Assembly (NCBI GenBank): GCA_963621575.1
Contig: CAVFEH010000015.1
Location: 1-53,015, forward strand
Length of the DNA stretch: 53,015 nt
DNA from: UBA1724 sp963621575
Lineage (GTDB): Bacteria; Verrucomicrobiota; Lentisphaeria; Oligosphaerales; Oligosphaeraceae
Direction: 5' to 3'
The stretch's first letter is position 1. Every line of letters begins with the position of its first letter. A program made the position numbers and the translations under genes. The notes under the pieces are model-generated. The model worked only from the letters and a program-made list of their open reading frames with translations. It did no database searches and had not been told where the DNA came from. Shown here piece after piece: positions 14,983-23,660 of this stretch.

Positions 14983-16551
14983 ATGGAGCAAGAAGTCGAC
15001 TCCCAACTCTTTGACAGCCTGCTGCGGGAGCGTTCCGCGCTTTTGCTCTCGCACTGTGTCCACTTTGTGGAGAGGGGAGCGGAGAACTTCGTGCTGACGC
15101 GGCCGCTGCTGAGCTTTCTGCTGGCGGAATCCAGCCAGCTGGAGGAGTTGCTGGATGCCTACGGCGCCAGGAGCAACGAGACTTGGCACCGTCTGCGCAT
15201 GCACGTGGCCATGATCAAGAACTTCAGCAACGCGGGCTACGACCTCCTGCATCTGCAGCACACCATCCACTCCTACGACTTCCACGGGAGCTACCCGAAG
15301 ATGGAGCAGGACACGGCGGGGGCGGTCACCTTCGTCTCCAACTTCCTCTTCTGCTCCCTGCGGCAGGTCATGGACGACGCCATGCGCCTGGGATGGCCGC
15401 CGCCGGAGGAGCTCATCGGATACGACTACTCGGAGAGGCTCCCCCAGGGCATGCTCCCCAAGAACCGCGTCATGGGCATCCGGGAGGACGCCAAGCACCT
15501 GGTGATCCACCTGGCCACCAGCTTCCTGAACAACACCGAAGACGCGAAATTCTTGGACAACGCGGCGAAATGCCGTGCGCCCCAGTGGCGGGGCCTGAAC
15601 TTCGACCAGCTCTCAGAGGCCTCCATCCGCTCCATGGAAGAGCGCTTCCACACCCTGCAGTCCCTCTACGACACCTATATCTCCTACAGCAACATCGAGG
15701 GCAGCGACTCCTCGCTGCGGCGATTGCGGGGGCACATCAGCGTGGTGCTGCACCTGCTGCGGGTGGCCACGGTCTTCATCCACTTCTACGAACGGCACAT
15801 CAAGATCCAGGGGGACTCCCTCTTCTGCCACAAGGAGTGCGTGCTGAAGAGCAACTGGTATCTGGGACTGCTGACCCACTACCTGTGCCGCTACAGCTAC
15901 GAATTCCTGGCGGGGGCCCGCGGCCTGTGCCAGAGCATGCTGCAGCAGTACGCCGTGGTGGAGAGCCGCCAGATCCCCATCCCGCCCTACTTCGGCTTCC
16001 ACGTGCGGCCGGCCACCCTCATCTCCTCCATCGTCCGGCACTACGGCAGCCCGGTGACCCTCATCCTCGACAAGGAATACGACGCCAGCCTTCCCATGAA
16101 CCTCTTCCTGGCCAATGAATGGATCAACCAGTTGAAGCGGCAGTTCGTGGGCGAGCGCCTGGGACAGCGCGGTGCCGAGATCGCGGAGATGCAGAGGAAG
16201 ATTGACTCGGGGGAGTTGTCGCGGGCAAGCGCCGCGCTGGAGCTGATCCGCCGGATGGCCAGCGCGAATCTCCTGCGCGTATTGGTGTATCCACTTGATG
16301 TGGAACCACTTATCAAGAGCTCAACGGCACCCACCCTCCAGGAGCTCATGCTCAGCGTCATCGCCACCCTCCACGCCCAGCGGAAGATCAACATCATCTT
16401 CGACTGCAAGGTCACTTTCCGCGGCGACGTGCGTGTGCTGGACGACATCCGGATCCTGGCGGAGAACGGCTACGGCGAGAACGAGACCGGCGCCAACATC
16501 CCCCTGCCCCGGAAACTCACCTATCTCTCCCACTACCACCCCATGAACTAG
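14983..16551 (+). CDS. Large protein with an embedded HPr-like phosphocarrier site
   Basis: 522 aa. Residues 1-325 are helix-rich, with no signal peptide and no recognised domain. Near residue 335 the text becomes HPr-like: YFGFHVRPATLISSIV places His340-x-Arg-Pro-Ala exactly as in the HPr active site (GLHxRPA). This is followed by strand-like VTLILDKEYDASLPMNLFLAN, where HPr has its regulatory-Ser loop. The rest (390-522) contains TLQELMLSVIATL and a beta segment INIIFDCKVTF. I infer a phospho-accepting regulator rather than a classical 85-aa HPr. The window also encodes PTS enzyme I (47699-49528), a plausible donor. The start follows a T7 run with no Shine-Dalgarno. The gene is monocistronic, between hairpins and the rplU promoter. 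Confidence 0.65.
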   Translation: MEQEVDSQLFDSLLRERSALLLSHCVHFVERGAENFVLTRPLLSFLLAESSQLEELLDAYGARSNETWHRLRMHVAMIKNFSNAGYDLLHLQHTIHSYDFHGSYPKMEQDTAGAVTFVSNFLFCSLRQVMDDAMRLGWPPPEELIGYDYSERLPQGMLPKNRVMGIREDAKHLVIHLATSFLNNTEDAKFLDNAAKCRAPQWRGLNFDQLSEASIRSMEERFHTLQSLYDTYISYSNIEGSDSSLRRLRGHISVVLHLLRVATVFIHFYERHIKIQGDSLFCHKECVLKSNWYLGLLTHYLCRYSYEFLAGARGLCQSMLQQYAVVESRQIPIPPYFGFHVRPATLISSIVRHYGSPVTLILDKEYDASLPMNLFLANEWINQLKRQFVGERLGQRGAEIAEMQRKIDSGELSRASAALELIRRMASANLLRVLVYPLDVEPLIKSSTAPTLQELMLSVIATLHAQRKINIIFDCKVTFRGDVRVLDDIRILAENGYGENETGANIPLPRKLTYLSHYHPMN

Positions 16552-16608
16552 CCGCGGATCTCCATCGACGGAGAGGGGGCGGGCATGGCGGCCTGGCAGC
16601 TCCTGCGG

Positions 16609-16636
16609 TTGAAAACAGCGGTGGTGTCATTATATT
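16609..16636 (+). promoter_or_regulatory. Sigma-70-type promoter of rplU
   Basis: TTGAAA (16609-16614), 16 bases, TATATT (16631-16636) followed by AAC. It is the clearest promoter in the window. It gives a leader of about 70 bases before the rplU start and lies just after the HPr-like gene. Confidence 0.75.
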
Positions 16637-16714
16637 AACGCACTCACCGCAAAAGACCATTTTTAATCACCATAAAACCAGAGACAACCCCAACACACGG
16701 GAGTTTTTCCGACT

Positions 16715-17029
16715 ATGTACGCCATCATCAAGACCTCCGGCAAGCAGTATAAGGTGGAGCCCGGCCAGGATTTCGAAATCGACCGGATTCCCGGCAACGC
16801 CGGCGACGCCGTGGACTTCGGCGAAGTGCTGCTCATCTCCAACGACAACGACACCGTTTTCGGCGCCCCCACCGTGTCCGGCGCCGTTGTGAAGGCCGAG
16901 ATCAAGGACCAGTTCCGCGGCCCCAAGCTGATCGTCTTCAAGATGAAGCGCCGCAAGCGCAGCCGCTGCAAGAACGGCCATCGCCAGGACATGACCCGGC
17001 TCACCGTGAAGGAGATTGTCCAGGGCTAG
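16715..17029 (+). CDS. rplU: 50S ribosomal protein L21 (bL21)
   Basis: 104 aa, full length. Typical start YAIIKTSGKQYKVEPGQ, the central beta region, and the C-terminal KMKRRKRSRCKNGHRQ with TRLTVKEIV. L21 binds 23S rRNA domain VI with L20. The gene has its own promoter and terminator. rpmA (L27), which nearly always follows rplU, is not next to it, and neither is obg. A GGGAG lies 11 bases before the ATG. Confidence 0.97.
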   Translation: MYAIIKTSGKQYKVEPGQDFEIDRIPGNAGDAVDFGEVLLISNDNDTVFGAPTVSGAVVKAEIKDQFRGPKLIVFKMKRRKRSRCKNGHRQDMTRLTVKEIVQG

Positions 17030-17146
17030 GAGGGACATTTCCCTCCCCTTGGGACTCGTCCCGCTGCGGACGAAACAACTCCCCGGACTCCGTCAGACTT
17101 CCCCGCCGAATGCAGTCGGCGCGGGACTGCGGAAATCCCCAAGCGG

Positions 17147-17187
17147 AAGGCACCGGACCTCCTGGGTCCAGTGCCTTTCTTGTGTTT
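17147..17187 (+). terminator. Rho-independent terminator after rplU
   Basis: AAGGCAC and GGACC (17147-17153, 17155-17159) pair with GGTCC and GTGCCTT (17065 offset aside: 17165-17169, 17171-17177), with a single C/A mismatch and a 5-base loop. This is followed by TCTTGTGTTTT. Confidence 0.88.
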
Positions 17188-17229
17188 TAGACCATCCCCC
17201 CATCCCCCCCCTCCTCCTCCGTTCCCGCC

Positions 17230-18519
17230 ATGACAAACGCCTGGGACATTCTCGCCGAGCGCGGCTTTCTCTACCAATCCACCGACGCGGACGCCATGCG
17301 CCGCCTTTTGGGCGAAGGCCCCCAGACCTTCTACGTGGGCTTCGACCCCACCGGCAGCTCCCTGCACATCGGGCACCTGCTGCCCATCATGGCCATGCGG
17401 TGGCTGCAGAAATGCGGCCACACCCCGCTGGCGCTGGTGGGCGGCGGCACGGCCATGATCGGCGACCCCTCCGGCAAGATGGAGGCGCGCCCCATCATGA
17501 CGGTGGAGACCATCGACCACAATGTGGTTTGCCTGCAGGGCCAGCTGGCCCGCTTCCTGGATTTTGGCGAGGGCGTGGGCAAGGCGAAAATGGTGAACAA
17601 CGGCGACTGGCTGCGGGACCTGAAGTTCCTGGATGTCCTGCGTGACATCGGCTCCCTCTTCAGCGTCAACCGGATGCTCACCGCCGAGAGCGTGAAGATG
17701 CGGCTGCAGACCTCCCTCTCCTTCCTGGAGTTCAGCTACCCCCTCCTCCAGTCCTTCGACTTCAACCACCTGAACAAGGTCTACGGCTGCCGTTTTGAGT
17801 TCGGTGGGCAGGACCAGTGGGGAAACATCGTGGCCGGCGTGGAGCTGGTGCGCCGCCTCCAGCAGAAGGAGGTCTTCGGCGCCACCTTCCCCCTTCTGCT
17901 CAAGTCCGATGGCACCAAATTCGGCAAGACCGCCGGCGGCGCCGTCTGGCTCGACGCCAACCGCACCCCCCCCTTCGAATACTACCAGTTCTGGCGCAAT
18001 GTGGATGACGGCGATGTGAAGAAGCTCCTGGCGTACTTCACCGCCCTTCCCATGGACGAGGTGCGCCGTCTGGGCGGGCTGCCCTCCCCGCAGATCAACC
18101 GCGCCAAGGAGATCCTGGCCTACGAGGCCACGGCGCTGGCCCACGGTCCCGAACAGGCCGCGCAGGCGTATCTGGCCGCCTGCACCCAGTTCGGCTTCGC
18201 GGATCCCGAGGGCGCCATCGAAACCAGCTCCGAGGTGGCGAAGATCACCCCCCGGCAGGCCCACGACGCCATTCCCTCCCTGGAGATTCCCCGCGCCGAG
18301 ATGGCGGCGGGCATGGGGCTGTTGACCCTTCTGGTGAAGGCGGGCTTCTGCTCCTCCAACGGCGACGCCCGCCGGCTGGTCCAGGGCGGCGGATGCTACC
18401 TGGGCGACGAGCGTCTCCAGGATCCCCGCGCCACCCTCACCGACAAGGACTTCCCCGAGAGCGGCGAAATCCTGCTTCGCGCCGGCAAGAAGAGCCGCAA
18501 GCGCATCGTGCTCAAGTAG
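17230..18519 (+). CDS. tyrS: Tyrosyl-tRNA synthetase
   Basis: 429 aa, normal length for bacterial TyrRS. The HIGH motif is in SSLHIGHLLP (about residue 45) and the Tyr/tRNA-binding region is GGQDQWGNIVAG. The KMSKS loop reads KFGKT (about 233), a common TyrRS variant, and a C-terminal S4-like RNA-binding domain (about 360-429) ends with KKSRKRIVLK. It charges tRNA-Tyr. The gene begins after the rplU terminator in a C-rich leader with no Shine-Dalgarno. lpxA follows after 59 bases, so the two are probably cotranscribed. No T-box leader was seen. Confidence 0.96.
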   Translation: MTNAWDILAERGFLYQSTDADAMRRLLGEGPQTFYVGFDPTGSSLHIGHLLPIMAMRWLQKCGHTPLALVGGGTAMIGDPSGKMEARPIMTVETIDHNVVCLQGQLARFLDFGEGVGKAKMVNNGDWLRDLKFLDVLRDIGSLFSVNRMLTAESVKMRLQTSLSFLEFSYPLLQSFDFNHLNKVYGCRFEFGGQDQWGNIVAGVELVRRLQQKEVFGATFPLLLKSDGTKFGKTAGGAVWLDANRTPPFEYYQFWRNVDDGDVKKLLAYFTALPMDEVRRLGGLPSPQINRAKEILAYEATALAHGPEQAAQAYLAACTQFGFADPEGAIETSSEVAKITPRQAHDAIPSLEIPRAEMAAGMGLLTLLVKAGFCSSNGDARRLVQGGGCYLGDERLQDPRATLTDKDFPESGEILLRAGKKSRKRIVLK

Positions 18520-18578
18520 CCGCCGCGCGCGCCCGGCGAATCCCCCCCCTCTCTGAAATCCCCCCCACACCCCCCATC

Positions 18579-19376
18579 ATGAGCGGAAACATCGACCCCC
18601 GCGCGGCCATCCAGGAAGGAGCCGTCATCGGCAGGAACGTCACCATCGGCCCCTTCGCCGTCATCGGCCCCGAGGTCACCATCCAGGACGACTGCGTCAT
18701 CGGCCCCCACGTGGTGCTCTCGGGCAACACCTGCATCGGGCGGGGCACCCGGATCCACTGCGGAGCCAACATCGGCGACGAGCCCCAGGACGTCCACTAC
18801 AGGGGGCAGCACTCCTACACCATCGTGGGCGACCACTGCGTGATCCGGGAGTATGTGACCATCCACCGCGGCGTGGAGGAGGAGAGCACCACGAAGGTGG
18901 GAAACAACGTGATGCTCATGGCCTTCACCCACCTGGGGCACAACTGCCAGATCTCCGACGACGTGATCATCGCCAACGCCACGCTGCTGGCGGGGCGCGT
19001 GGAGGTGGGCCGGAAGGCCTTCATCTCCGGCTCCACCCTGGTGCACCAGTTCTGCCGCATCGGCACCATGGCCATGGTGGGCGGCGGCTCCCGCATCGTC
19101 CAGGACGTGGTGCCCTACGGCATCGTCCAGGAGGACCACGTGCATGGCATCAACGCCGTGGGGCTGCGCCGCGCCGAGATGTCCGCGGAGACGGTGTCCG
19201 CCATCAAGGAGGCGGTGAAGATCGCGTGCCTGGAGGGCCTCTCCCGTCCCAACGCCATCGAGAAGATCCGCCGGGAACTCCCGCAGCTCCCCGAGATCCA
19301 GGGCTTCGTGGAATTCCTGGAGGGCACCAAACGGGGATTGCTGACCGGTGGCCTGCCGACAGGCAGGGAGGCATAA
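18579..19376 (+). CDS. lpxA: UDP-N-acetylglucosamine acyltransferase LpxA
   Basis: 265 aa from the ATG at 18579. The N-terminal 190 residues are left-handed beta-helix hexapeptide repeats (for example IGRNVTIGPFAVIGPEVTI), with the LpxA-specific GANIGDEPQDVHYRG, the catalytic-His region THLGHNCQISD, and the C-terminal helical part with LRRAEMS. LpxA transfers a 3-hydroxyacyl chain from ACP to UDP-GlcNAc, the first step of lipid A synthesis, so the organism makes LPS. The usual lpxD/fabZ/lpxB neighbours are missing. hisB follows in the same direction. A GCCTGCCGACAGGC palindrome sits in the last codons. Confidence 0.95.
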   Translation: MSGNIDPRAAIQEGAVIGRNVTIGPFAVIGPEVTIQDDCVIGPHVVLSGNTCIGRGTRIHCGANIGDEPQDVHYRGQHSYTIVGDHCVIREYVTIHRGVEEESTTKVGNNVMLMAFTHLGHNCQISDDVIIANATLLAGRVEVGRKAFISGSTLVHQFCRIGTMAMVGGGSRIVQDVVPYGIVQEDHVHGINAVGLRRAEMSAETVSAIKEAVKIACLEGLSRPNAIEKIRRELPQLPEIQGFVEFLEGTKRGLLTGGLPTGREA

Positions 19377-19458
19377 CTATGCTATATTGACAGACTTACC
19401 GGGAATTTCCCCGGGAGCCTTCTTCCCCGACGAAGCACAATTCCATCCGCCAAAAAGC

Positions 19459-20055
19459 ATGTCCAGAAGCGCCGCCATTGACAGACAGACCAAGGAGACA
19501 CGGATCCGCGTGGACCTCTCCCTGGACGACGGTCCCGGCGACAACCGGATCGAGACCGGCGTGCCCTTCTTCACCCACATGCTCGACGCCGCCTTCCGCC
19601 ACGGACGCATTTCCCTGAAATTGTCCGCCAAAGGCGACCTGGAGATTGACGCGCACCACACCCTGGAGGACACGGGTCTGGCCCTGGGCCAGGCCCTGAA
19701 AACCGCCCTGGGCGAAAAGCTCGGGATCTTCCGTTTTGGCGAGGCTGCAATCCCCCTGGACGAAGCGCTGGCGCGGGTGGTCCTGGACCTCTCCGGGCGT
19801 CCGCATCTTTCCTGGCGCTGCGCCTTCCCCGAGGCCACCGCCGGCGGTGTCAGCCACCGTCTCTTCCACGAATTCTTCCAGGCGCTGGCCAATGCCGCGG
19901 GATGCACCATCCACGTGGATCTGCTGGCGGGCGAAGAGAACCACCACTGCCTGGAGGCCATCTTCAAGGCCTTCGGGCGCGCCCTGCGCATGGCAGTGGC
20001 CCCGGACCCCGCCGCCCAGGGCGAGACGCCCTCCACAAAGGGCGTCCTGGAATAG
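19459..20055 (+). CDS. hisB: Imidazoleglycerol-phosphate dehydratase
   Basis: 198 aa, the length of the monofunctional enzyme. It starts at the ATG 19459 with the typical SRSAAIDRQTKETRIRVDLSLD. The two His-rich manganese-binding motifs, DAHHTLEDTG and EENHHCLEAIFKAFG, are intact, as is the GVPFFTHMLD region. It dehydrates IGP to imidazole-acetol phosphate in histidine synthesis. No other his gene is adjacent. A TATATT at 19383-19388, 70 bases upstream, may give it a promoter independent of lpxA. Confidence 0.95.
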   Translation: MSRSAAIDRQTKETRIRVDLSLDDGPGDNRIETGVPFFTHMLDAAFRHGRISLKLSAKGDLEIDAHHTLEDTGLALGQALKTALGEKLGIFRFGEAAIPLDEALARVVLDLSGRPHLSWRCAFPEATAGGVSHRLFHEFFQALANAAGCTIHVDLLAGEENHHCLEAIFKAFGRALRMAVAPDPAAQGETPSTKGVLE

Positions 20056-20144
20056 CCGCCCGCGCCGAGCCCCCTCCCCCCTCCCTTTTTCCAAACAACC
20101 TGGACGCCATCCGGAACCGTTTCCGGAGGCTCCCCCAAACTGAC

Positions 20145-21902
20145 ATGCCCGACAACTCCACCCCCCTCAGCACCCTCCGGCACTCCGCCGCGCACATCAT
20201 GGCCGCCGTGGTGGCCAAGCTCTGGCCCGATGCAAAATTCGACATCGGCCCCGCCACCGCCGACGGATTCTACTACGACTTCGACATGGAGCACCATCTT
20301 GGCCCCGAGGATCTGAAGGAGATCGAGAGCCGGATGCGGAAGATGATCGGCCAGAAGGTGCCTTTCGTCCGCAGCGAGGTCTCCCGCGAGGAGGCCCGGA
20401 AGCTCTTCGAGGAGAAGGGCCAGATCTACAAGCTCTCCCGCCTGGACGACATCCCCGAGGGCGAGACCGTCTCCCTGTACACCTGCGGCGATTTCGTGGA
20501 CCTGTGCCGCGGCCCCCACGTGGAGAACTCCTCCCAGATCGGCGCCGTGAAGCTCACCGGCATCGCGGGCTCCTACTTCCGCGGCGACGAAAAGAACAAG
20601 ATGCTCCAGCGCGTCTACGGCACCGCCTTCCCCTCCAAGCAGGAGCTGGACCAGTATCTGCAGCAGGTGGAGGAGGCCAAGAAGCGCGACCACCGGAAGA
20701 TCGGCGTGGAAATGGAGCTCTTCAGCACCCACGAGGAGATCGGTCCCGGACTGGTCTCCTGGCACCCCATGGGCGCACGCATCCGCAACGTCATCGAGAC
20801 CTTCTGGCGCGACGCCCACTACCGCAACGGCTACGAGCTGGTCTACACCCCACACGTGGGGCGGGCCAACCTCTGGGAGACCTCTGGACACCTTGGTTTC
20901 TACAAGGAGAACATGTACTCCAGCATGGACATTGACGGCGACCCCTACTACGTCAAGCCCATGAACTGCCCCTTCCACATCATGATCTACAAGACCAAGC
21001 CCCGCTCCTACCGGGAACTGCCCTGCCGCTGGGCCGAGTTCGGCACCGTCTACCGCTACGAGAAGGCCGGCGTGCTCCACGGACTCATGCGCGTGCGGGG
21101 ATTCACTCAGGACGACGCGCACATCATCTGCACCCAGGAGCAGATGATGGACGAGATCCGGGAAGTCATCCGCTTCTCCATGTACATCTGGAAGTGCTTC
21201 GGCTTCAAGGAAATCAAGGCATATCTCTCCACCCGTCCCGCCAAGGCCGTGGGCGACCCCGCCAAATGGGATGCCGCCACCGAGGCCCTGCTGCGGGCCA
21301 TCCAGGCCGAGGGCATGAGCTACGAAGTCGACGAGGGCGGCGGCGCCTTCTACGGCCCCAAGATCGACCTGAAGATCAAGGACGCCATCGGCCGCGAGTG
21401 GCAGACCTCCACCATCCAGTTCGACTTCAACCTGCCCGAGCGCTTCAACCTGGAGTATGTCGGGCAGGATGGGCAGCGGCACCAGCCCTACATGGTGCAC
21501 CGCGCGCTGCTGGGCTCCCTGGAGCGCTTCTTCGGCATCCTGATCGAGCACTACGCGGGCGCCTTCCCCACCTGGCTGGCCCCCGAGCAGGTGCGCGTTC
21601 TCTCCATCTCCGAGAAGTTCTCCGACTACGCGGCGAAGATCGAGAAGCAGCTGCGGGAGCGGGGCATCCGGGTCTCCTCCGACCTGTCCGCCAGCCCCAT
21701 CGGCGCCAAGATCAAGGCCGCCGGCATCCTGCGCGTCCCCTACCTGCTGGTGGTGGGCGAGAAGGAGCAGGCCGACGGCACTGTGGCCGTCTCCGTCCGC
21801 GACCGTTCCAAGGCCGGCGGCAAATACTACGGGAAGGGCGACGTCCTCACCCCCGAGGAGTTCCTCGCCCGTCTGGAGAAGGAGATCGCGGACAAGGCGT
21901 AA
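20145..21902 (+). CDS. thrS: Threonyl-tRNA synthetase lacking the TGS domain
   Basis: 585 aa, versus about 640 in E. coli. The protein begins directly with the editing domain (STLRHSAAHIMAAVV, with its HxxAH, and the distal CGDFVDLCRGPH). This is followed by the class II catalytic core (PMNCPFH zinc-site Cys, motif 2 around RYEKAGVLHGLMRVRGFTQDDAH, motif 3 around MVHRALLGSLERF) and the anticodon-binding domain (WLAPEQVRVLSI to the end). The N-terminal TGS domain is missing, and nothing TGS-like is visible in the 81 open codons upstream, which overlap hisB. A GGAGG lies 16 bases before the ATG. The gene is upstream of infC-rpmI-rplT, a very common arrangement. Confidence 0.95.
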   Translation: MPDNSTPLSTLRHSAAHIMAAVVAKLWPDAKFDIGPATADGFYYDFDMEHHLGPEDLKEIESRMRKMIGQKVPFVRSEVSREEARKLFEEKGQIYKLSRLDDIPEGETVSLYTCGDFVDLCRGPHVENSSQIGAVKLTGIAGSYFRGDEKNKMLQRVYGTAFPSKQELDQYLQQVEEAKKRDHRKIGVEMELFSTHEEIGPGLVSWHPMGARIRNVIETFWRDAHYRNGYELVYTPHVGRANLWETSGHLGFYKENMYSSMDIDGDPYYVKPMNCPFHIMIYKTKPRSYRELPCRWAEFGTVYRYEKAGVLHGLMRVRGFTQDDAHIICTQEQMMDEIREVIRFSMYIWKCFGFKEIKAYLSTRPAKAVGDPAKWDAATEALLRAIQAEGMSYEVDEGGGAFYGPKIDLKIKDAIGREWQTSTIQFDFNLPERFNLEYVGQDGQRHQPYMVHRALLGSLERFFGILIEHYAGAFPTWLAPEQVRVLSISEKFSDYAAKIEKQLRERGIRVSSDLSASPIGAKIKAAGILRVPYLLVVGEKEQADGTVAVSVRDRSKAGGKYYGKGDVLTPEEFLARLEKEIADKA

Positions 21903-21942
21903 ATCCACCCTCCCCTTCCGGAAACACACCCTTTCCTCCGAT

Positions 21943-21984
21943 GCCGCCCCCTGCCTGGGGGCGGCGCCGGAAGAAGGAACCGGC
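21943..21984 (+). promoter_or_regulatory. Double hairpin between thrS and infC
   Basis: A perfect 9-bp stem, GCCGCCCCC (21943-21951) with GGGGGCGGC (21957-21965), abuts a second stem, GCCGG (21966-21970) with CCGGC (21980-21984). There is no T run. The position, in the leader of infC-rpmI-rplT, is where many bacteria place autogenous L20 or IF3 control. That role is inferred only. Confidence 0.4.
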
Positions 21985-22052
21985 GGCGGGCCGTTTGTTT
22001 CCCGTCCGTCGAAGCCCCCAAAAAGACACCCCCAACACGGAGTTCAAACCGA

Positions 22053-22658
22053 GTGAAGCAGCTCAGACCAGGAGACCGTTTTCTACGCGGTCGGGAAGTA
22101 CGCCTGATCGACCAGAACAACCAGCAAGTCGGCATTGTCACCTTCGAGACCGCCATGGCCCGCGCCCAGCAGGCCGGGCTGGACCTCGTGCAGATCCCCA
22201 GCAAGACCGACCCGCCCGTCACCCGCATCATGGACTTCGGGAAGTACCAGTTCGAGGAGTCCAAGCGCGCCCGCGAGGCCAGGAAGAACCTGGTCCAGCC
22301 CAAGCTGAAGGAGATCAAGCTCCGGCCTGTCATTGACGACAACGACCTGAACACCAAGCTGAAGCACGCGCGGGAGTTCCTGCTGCACGGCGACAAGGTG
22401 CGTTTGCTGCTGCAGTTCCGCGGCCGCGAGATGAGCCATCAGGAAATCGGCATGCAGATCATGAACCGGTTCCTGAAGGAGCTCGAGGACATCGGGCGCC
22501 AGGACAGCCCCGTCCGCCAGGAGCGCAAGACCTTCTCCACCACGATCTCCCTGAGGCCCGAGGTCCGCGCCGCCGCCAAGAAAGCCGAGGCCGCCAAGAA
22601 GGCCGAAGCCGCCGCCAAGGAGACGCAGGAAGCCGCGCCCCAGCCCTCCGGAGAGTAG
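22053..22658 (+). CDS. infC: Translation initiation factor IF-3
   Basis: 201 aa, GTG start at 22053 with GGAG 10 bases upstream. The N-terminal domain opens with REVRLIDQNNQQVGIV and LDLVQI; the linker and C-terminal domain carry PPVTRIMDFGKYQFEE and the conserved KEIKLRPVIDDNDL and RFRGREMSHQEIG-like blocks. IF-3 binds the 30S subunit and enforces start-codon fidelity. The last 30 residues are an Ala/Lys/Glu-rich extension beyond the usual end. It leads the infC-rpmI-rplT operon. Confidence 0.95.
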   Translation: MKQLRPGDRFLRGREVRLIDQNNQQVGIVTFETAMARAQQAGLDLVQIPSKTDPPVTRIMDFGKYQFEESKRAREARKNLVQPKLKEIKLRPVIDDNDLNTKLKHAREFLLHGDKVRLLLQFRGREMSHQEIGMQIMNRFLKELEDIGRQDSPVRQERKTFSTTISLRPEVRAAAKKAEAAKKAEAAAKETQEAAPQPSGE

Positions 22659-22840
22659 GACACACCCGCATTTCCAAATTCTTTCGCGTCCGGAGGCGCC
22701 GTTTCCGCCCCGCGGACGCATCCATGTGCCATCGCCGTTTTTTCTGGACCTGTCGTCGCATAGGGCAAAGGGTTCGTTTTCTCTACCCCAGCCCGGGCGC
22801 CAGGCCGACGATGGCCTTTTCCAACAAGGAGAACAAAACC

Positions 22841-23041
22841 ATGCCGAAAATGAAAACGAGAAAAGCCGCCGCGAAGCGCTTCAAGCAGACCGGTACGGGC
22901 AAATTCATGCACAACTGCGCCGGCGGGCGGCACATTCTGACCAAGAAGTCCGCCACCCGCAAGCGTCGTCTCGGACAGCCCAAGGAAGTGAAGACCACCG
23001 AGAATTCCCGCATGAAGGCCTGCTTCCCCTACGGTCTTTAA
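22841..23041 (+). CDS. rpmI: 50S ribosomal protein L35 (bL35)
   Basis: 66 aa from the ATG at 22841, with AAGGAG 8 bases upstream at 22827-22832. The start matches the invariant PKMKTRKAAAKRF of the family. An in-frame ATG at 22811 is ignored because L35 never carries such an extension. The C-terminus KACFPYGL is typical. It lies between infC and rplT. Confidence 0.96.
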   Translation: MPKMKTRKAAAKRFKQTGTGKFMHNCAGGRHILTKKSATRKRRLGQPKEVKTTENSRMKACFPYGL

Positions 23042-23080
23042 TTGGATGCACTAACATCTTATAGCTTGGAGTACTGAACA

Positions 23081-23434
23081 ATGAGAGCAACGAACGCACC
23101 CGCATCCAGAGCCCGCCGCAAGCGCGTCCTGGCAATGGCAAAAGGCTTCAGCGGCAGCCGGAGCAAACTGATCCGCATGGCGTACACCGCCACAGACCGC
23201 GCAATGGCATACGCCTTCGTGGGACGAAAAGACAAGAAGATTGCCTATCGTCAGCTGTGGACCCAGCGAATCAACGCCGCCTGCCGTGCCCTCGACTTCA
23301 AATACAGCTGGATGATCGACGGCCTCAACAAGGCCAACATCGAGATCAACCGCAAGATGCTCGCCGACCTGGCCGTCAACGATCCCGCCGCCTTCGCGCA
23401 GCTGGTCGAGAAGGCCAAGGCCGCCCGCGCCTAG
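23081..23434 (+). CDS. rplT: 50S ribosomal protein L20 (bL20)
   Basis: 117 aa, full length. The N-terminal basic helix contains ASRARRKRVLAMAKGFSGSR, and the globular domain has YAFVGRKDKKIAYRQLW and NAACRALDFKYSWMIDGL. It is essential for early 50S assembly and is an autoregulator in many bacteria. It is last in the operon and followed by a strong terminator. Confidence 0.97.
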   Translation: MRATNAPASRARRKRVLAMAKGFSGSRSKLIRMAYTATDRAMAYAFVGRKDKKIAYRQLWTQRINAACRALDFKYSWMIDGLNKANIEINRKMLADLAVNDPAAFAQLVEKAKAARA

Positions 23435-23474
23435 AACGGCATTCCGGCTTTCGCGACAGCGCAAAGTCCCGCAC

Positions 23475-23514
23475 GCCCCCTTCCGGCATTTCTCCGCCGG
23501 AGGGGGGCTTTTTT
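23475..23514 (+). terminator. Rho-independent terminator after rplT
   Basis: GCCCCC (23475-23480) and CCGGC pair with GCCGG and GGGGGC (ending 23508), followed directly by TTTTTT. It closes the infC-rpmI-rplT operon. The remainder of 23515-23799 holds no gene. Confidence 0.92.
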
Positions 23515-23660
23515 CATTTCGCCGCGTGTGGTGCAGATGATGCGACGCAAAGGAGGGGAGTGCTCCGACCGCGGCAGCCACCGTCCGCCGCCTCTCTGTT
23601 TCTGGCGGAGCCAGAATGGGTGGGGGGGAAGCGGCGCCGTCGCAATCGTCTATCGGCGGA

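Noticed and set aside
14771..15097. 108-codon ORF overlapping the HPr-like gene start
   Set aside because: Pro/Arg/Ser-rich, overlaps hairpins and the real gene in another frame, and has no ribosome-binding site.
19377..21929. 850-codon minus-strand open frame opposite hisB and thrS
   Set aside because: Composed of Gly/Ala/Val/Leu/His-rich text with no domain; it is the antisense shadow of well-identified genes in GC-rich DNA.
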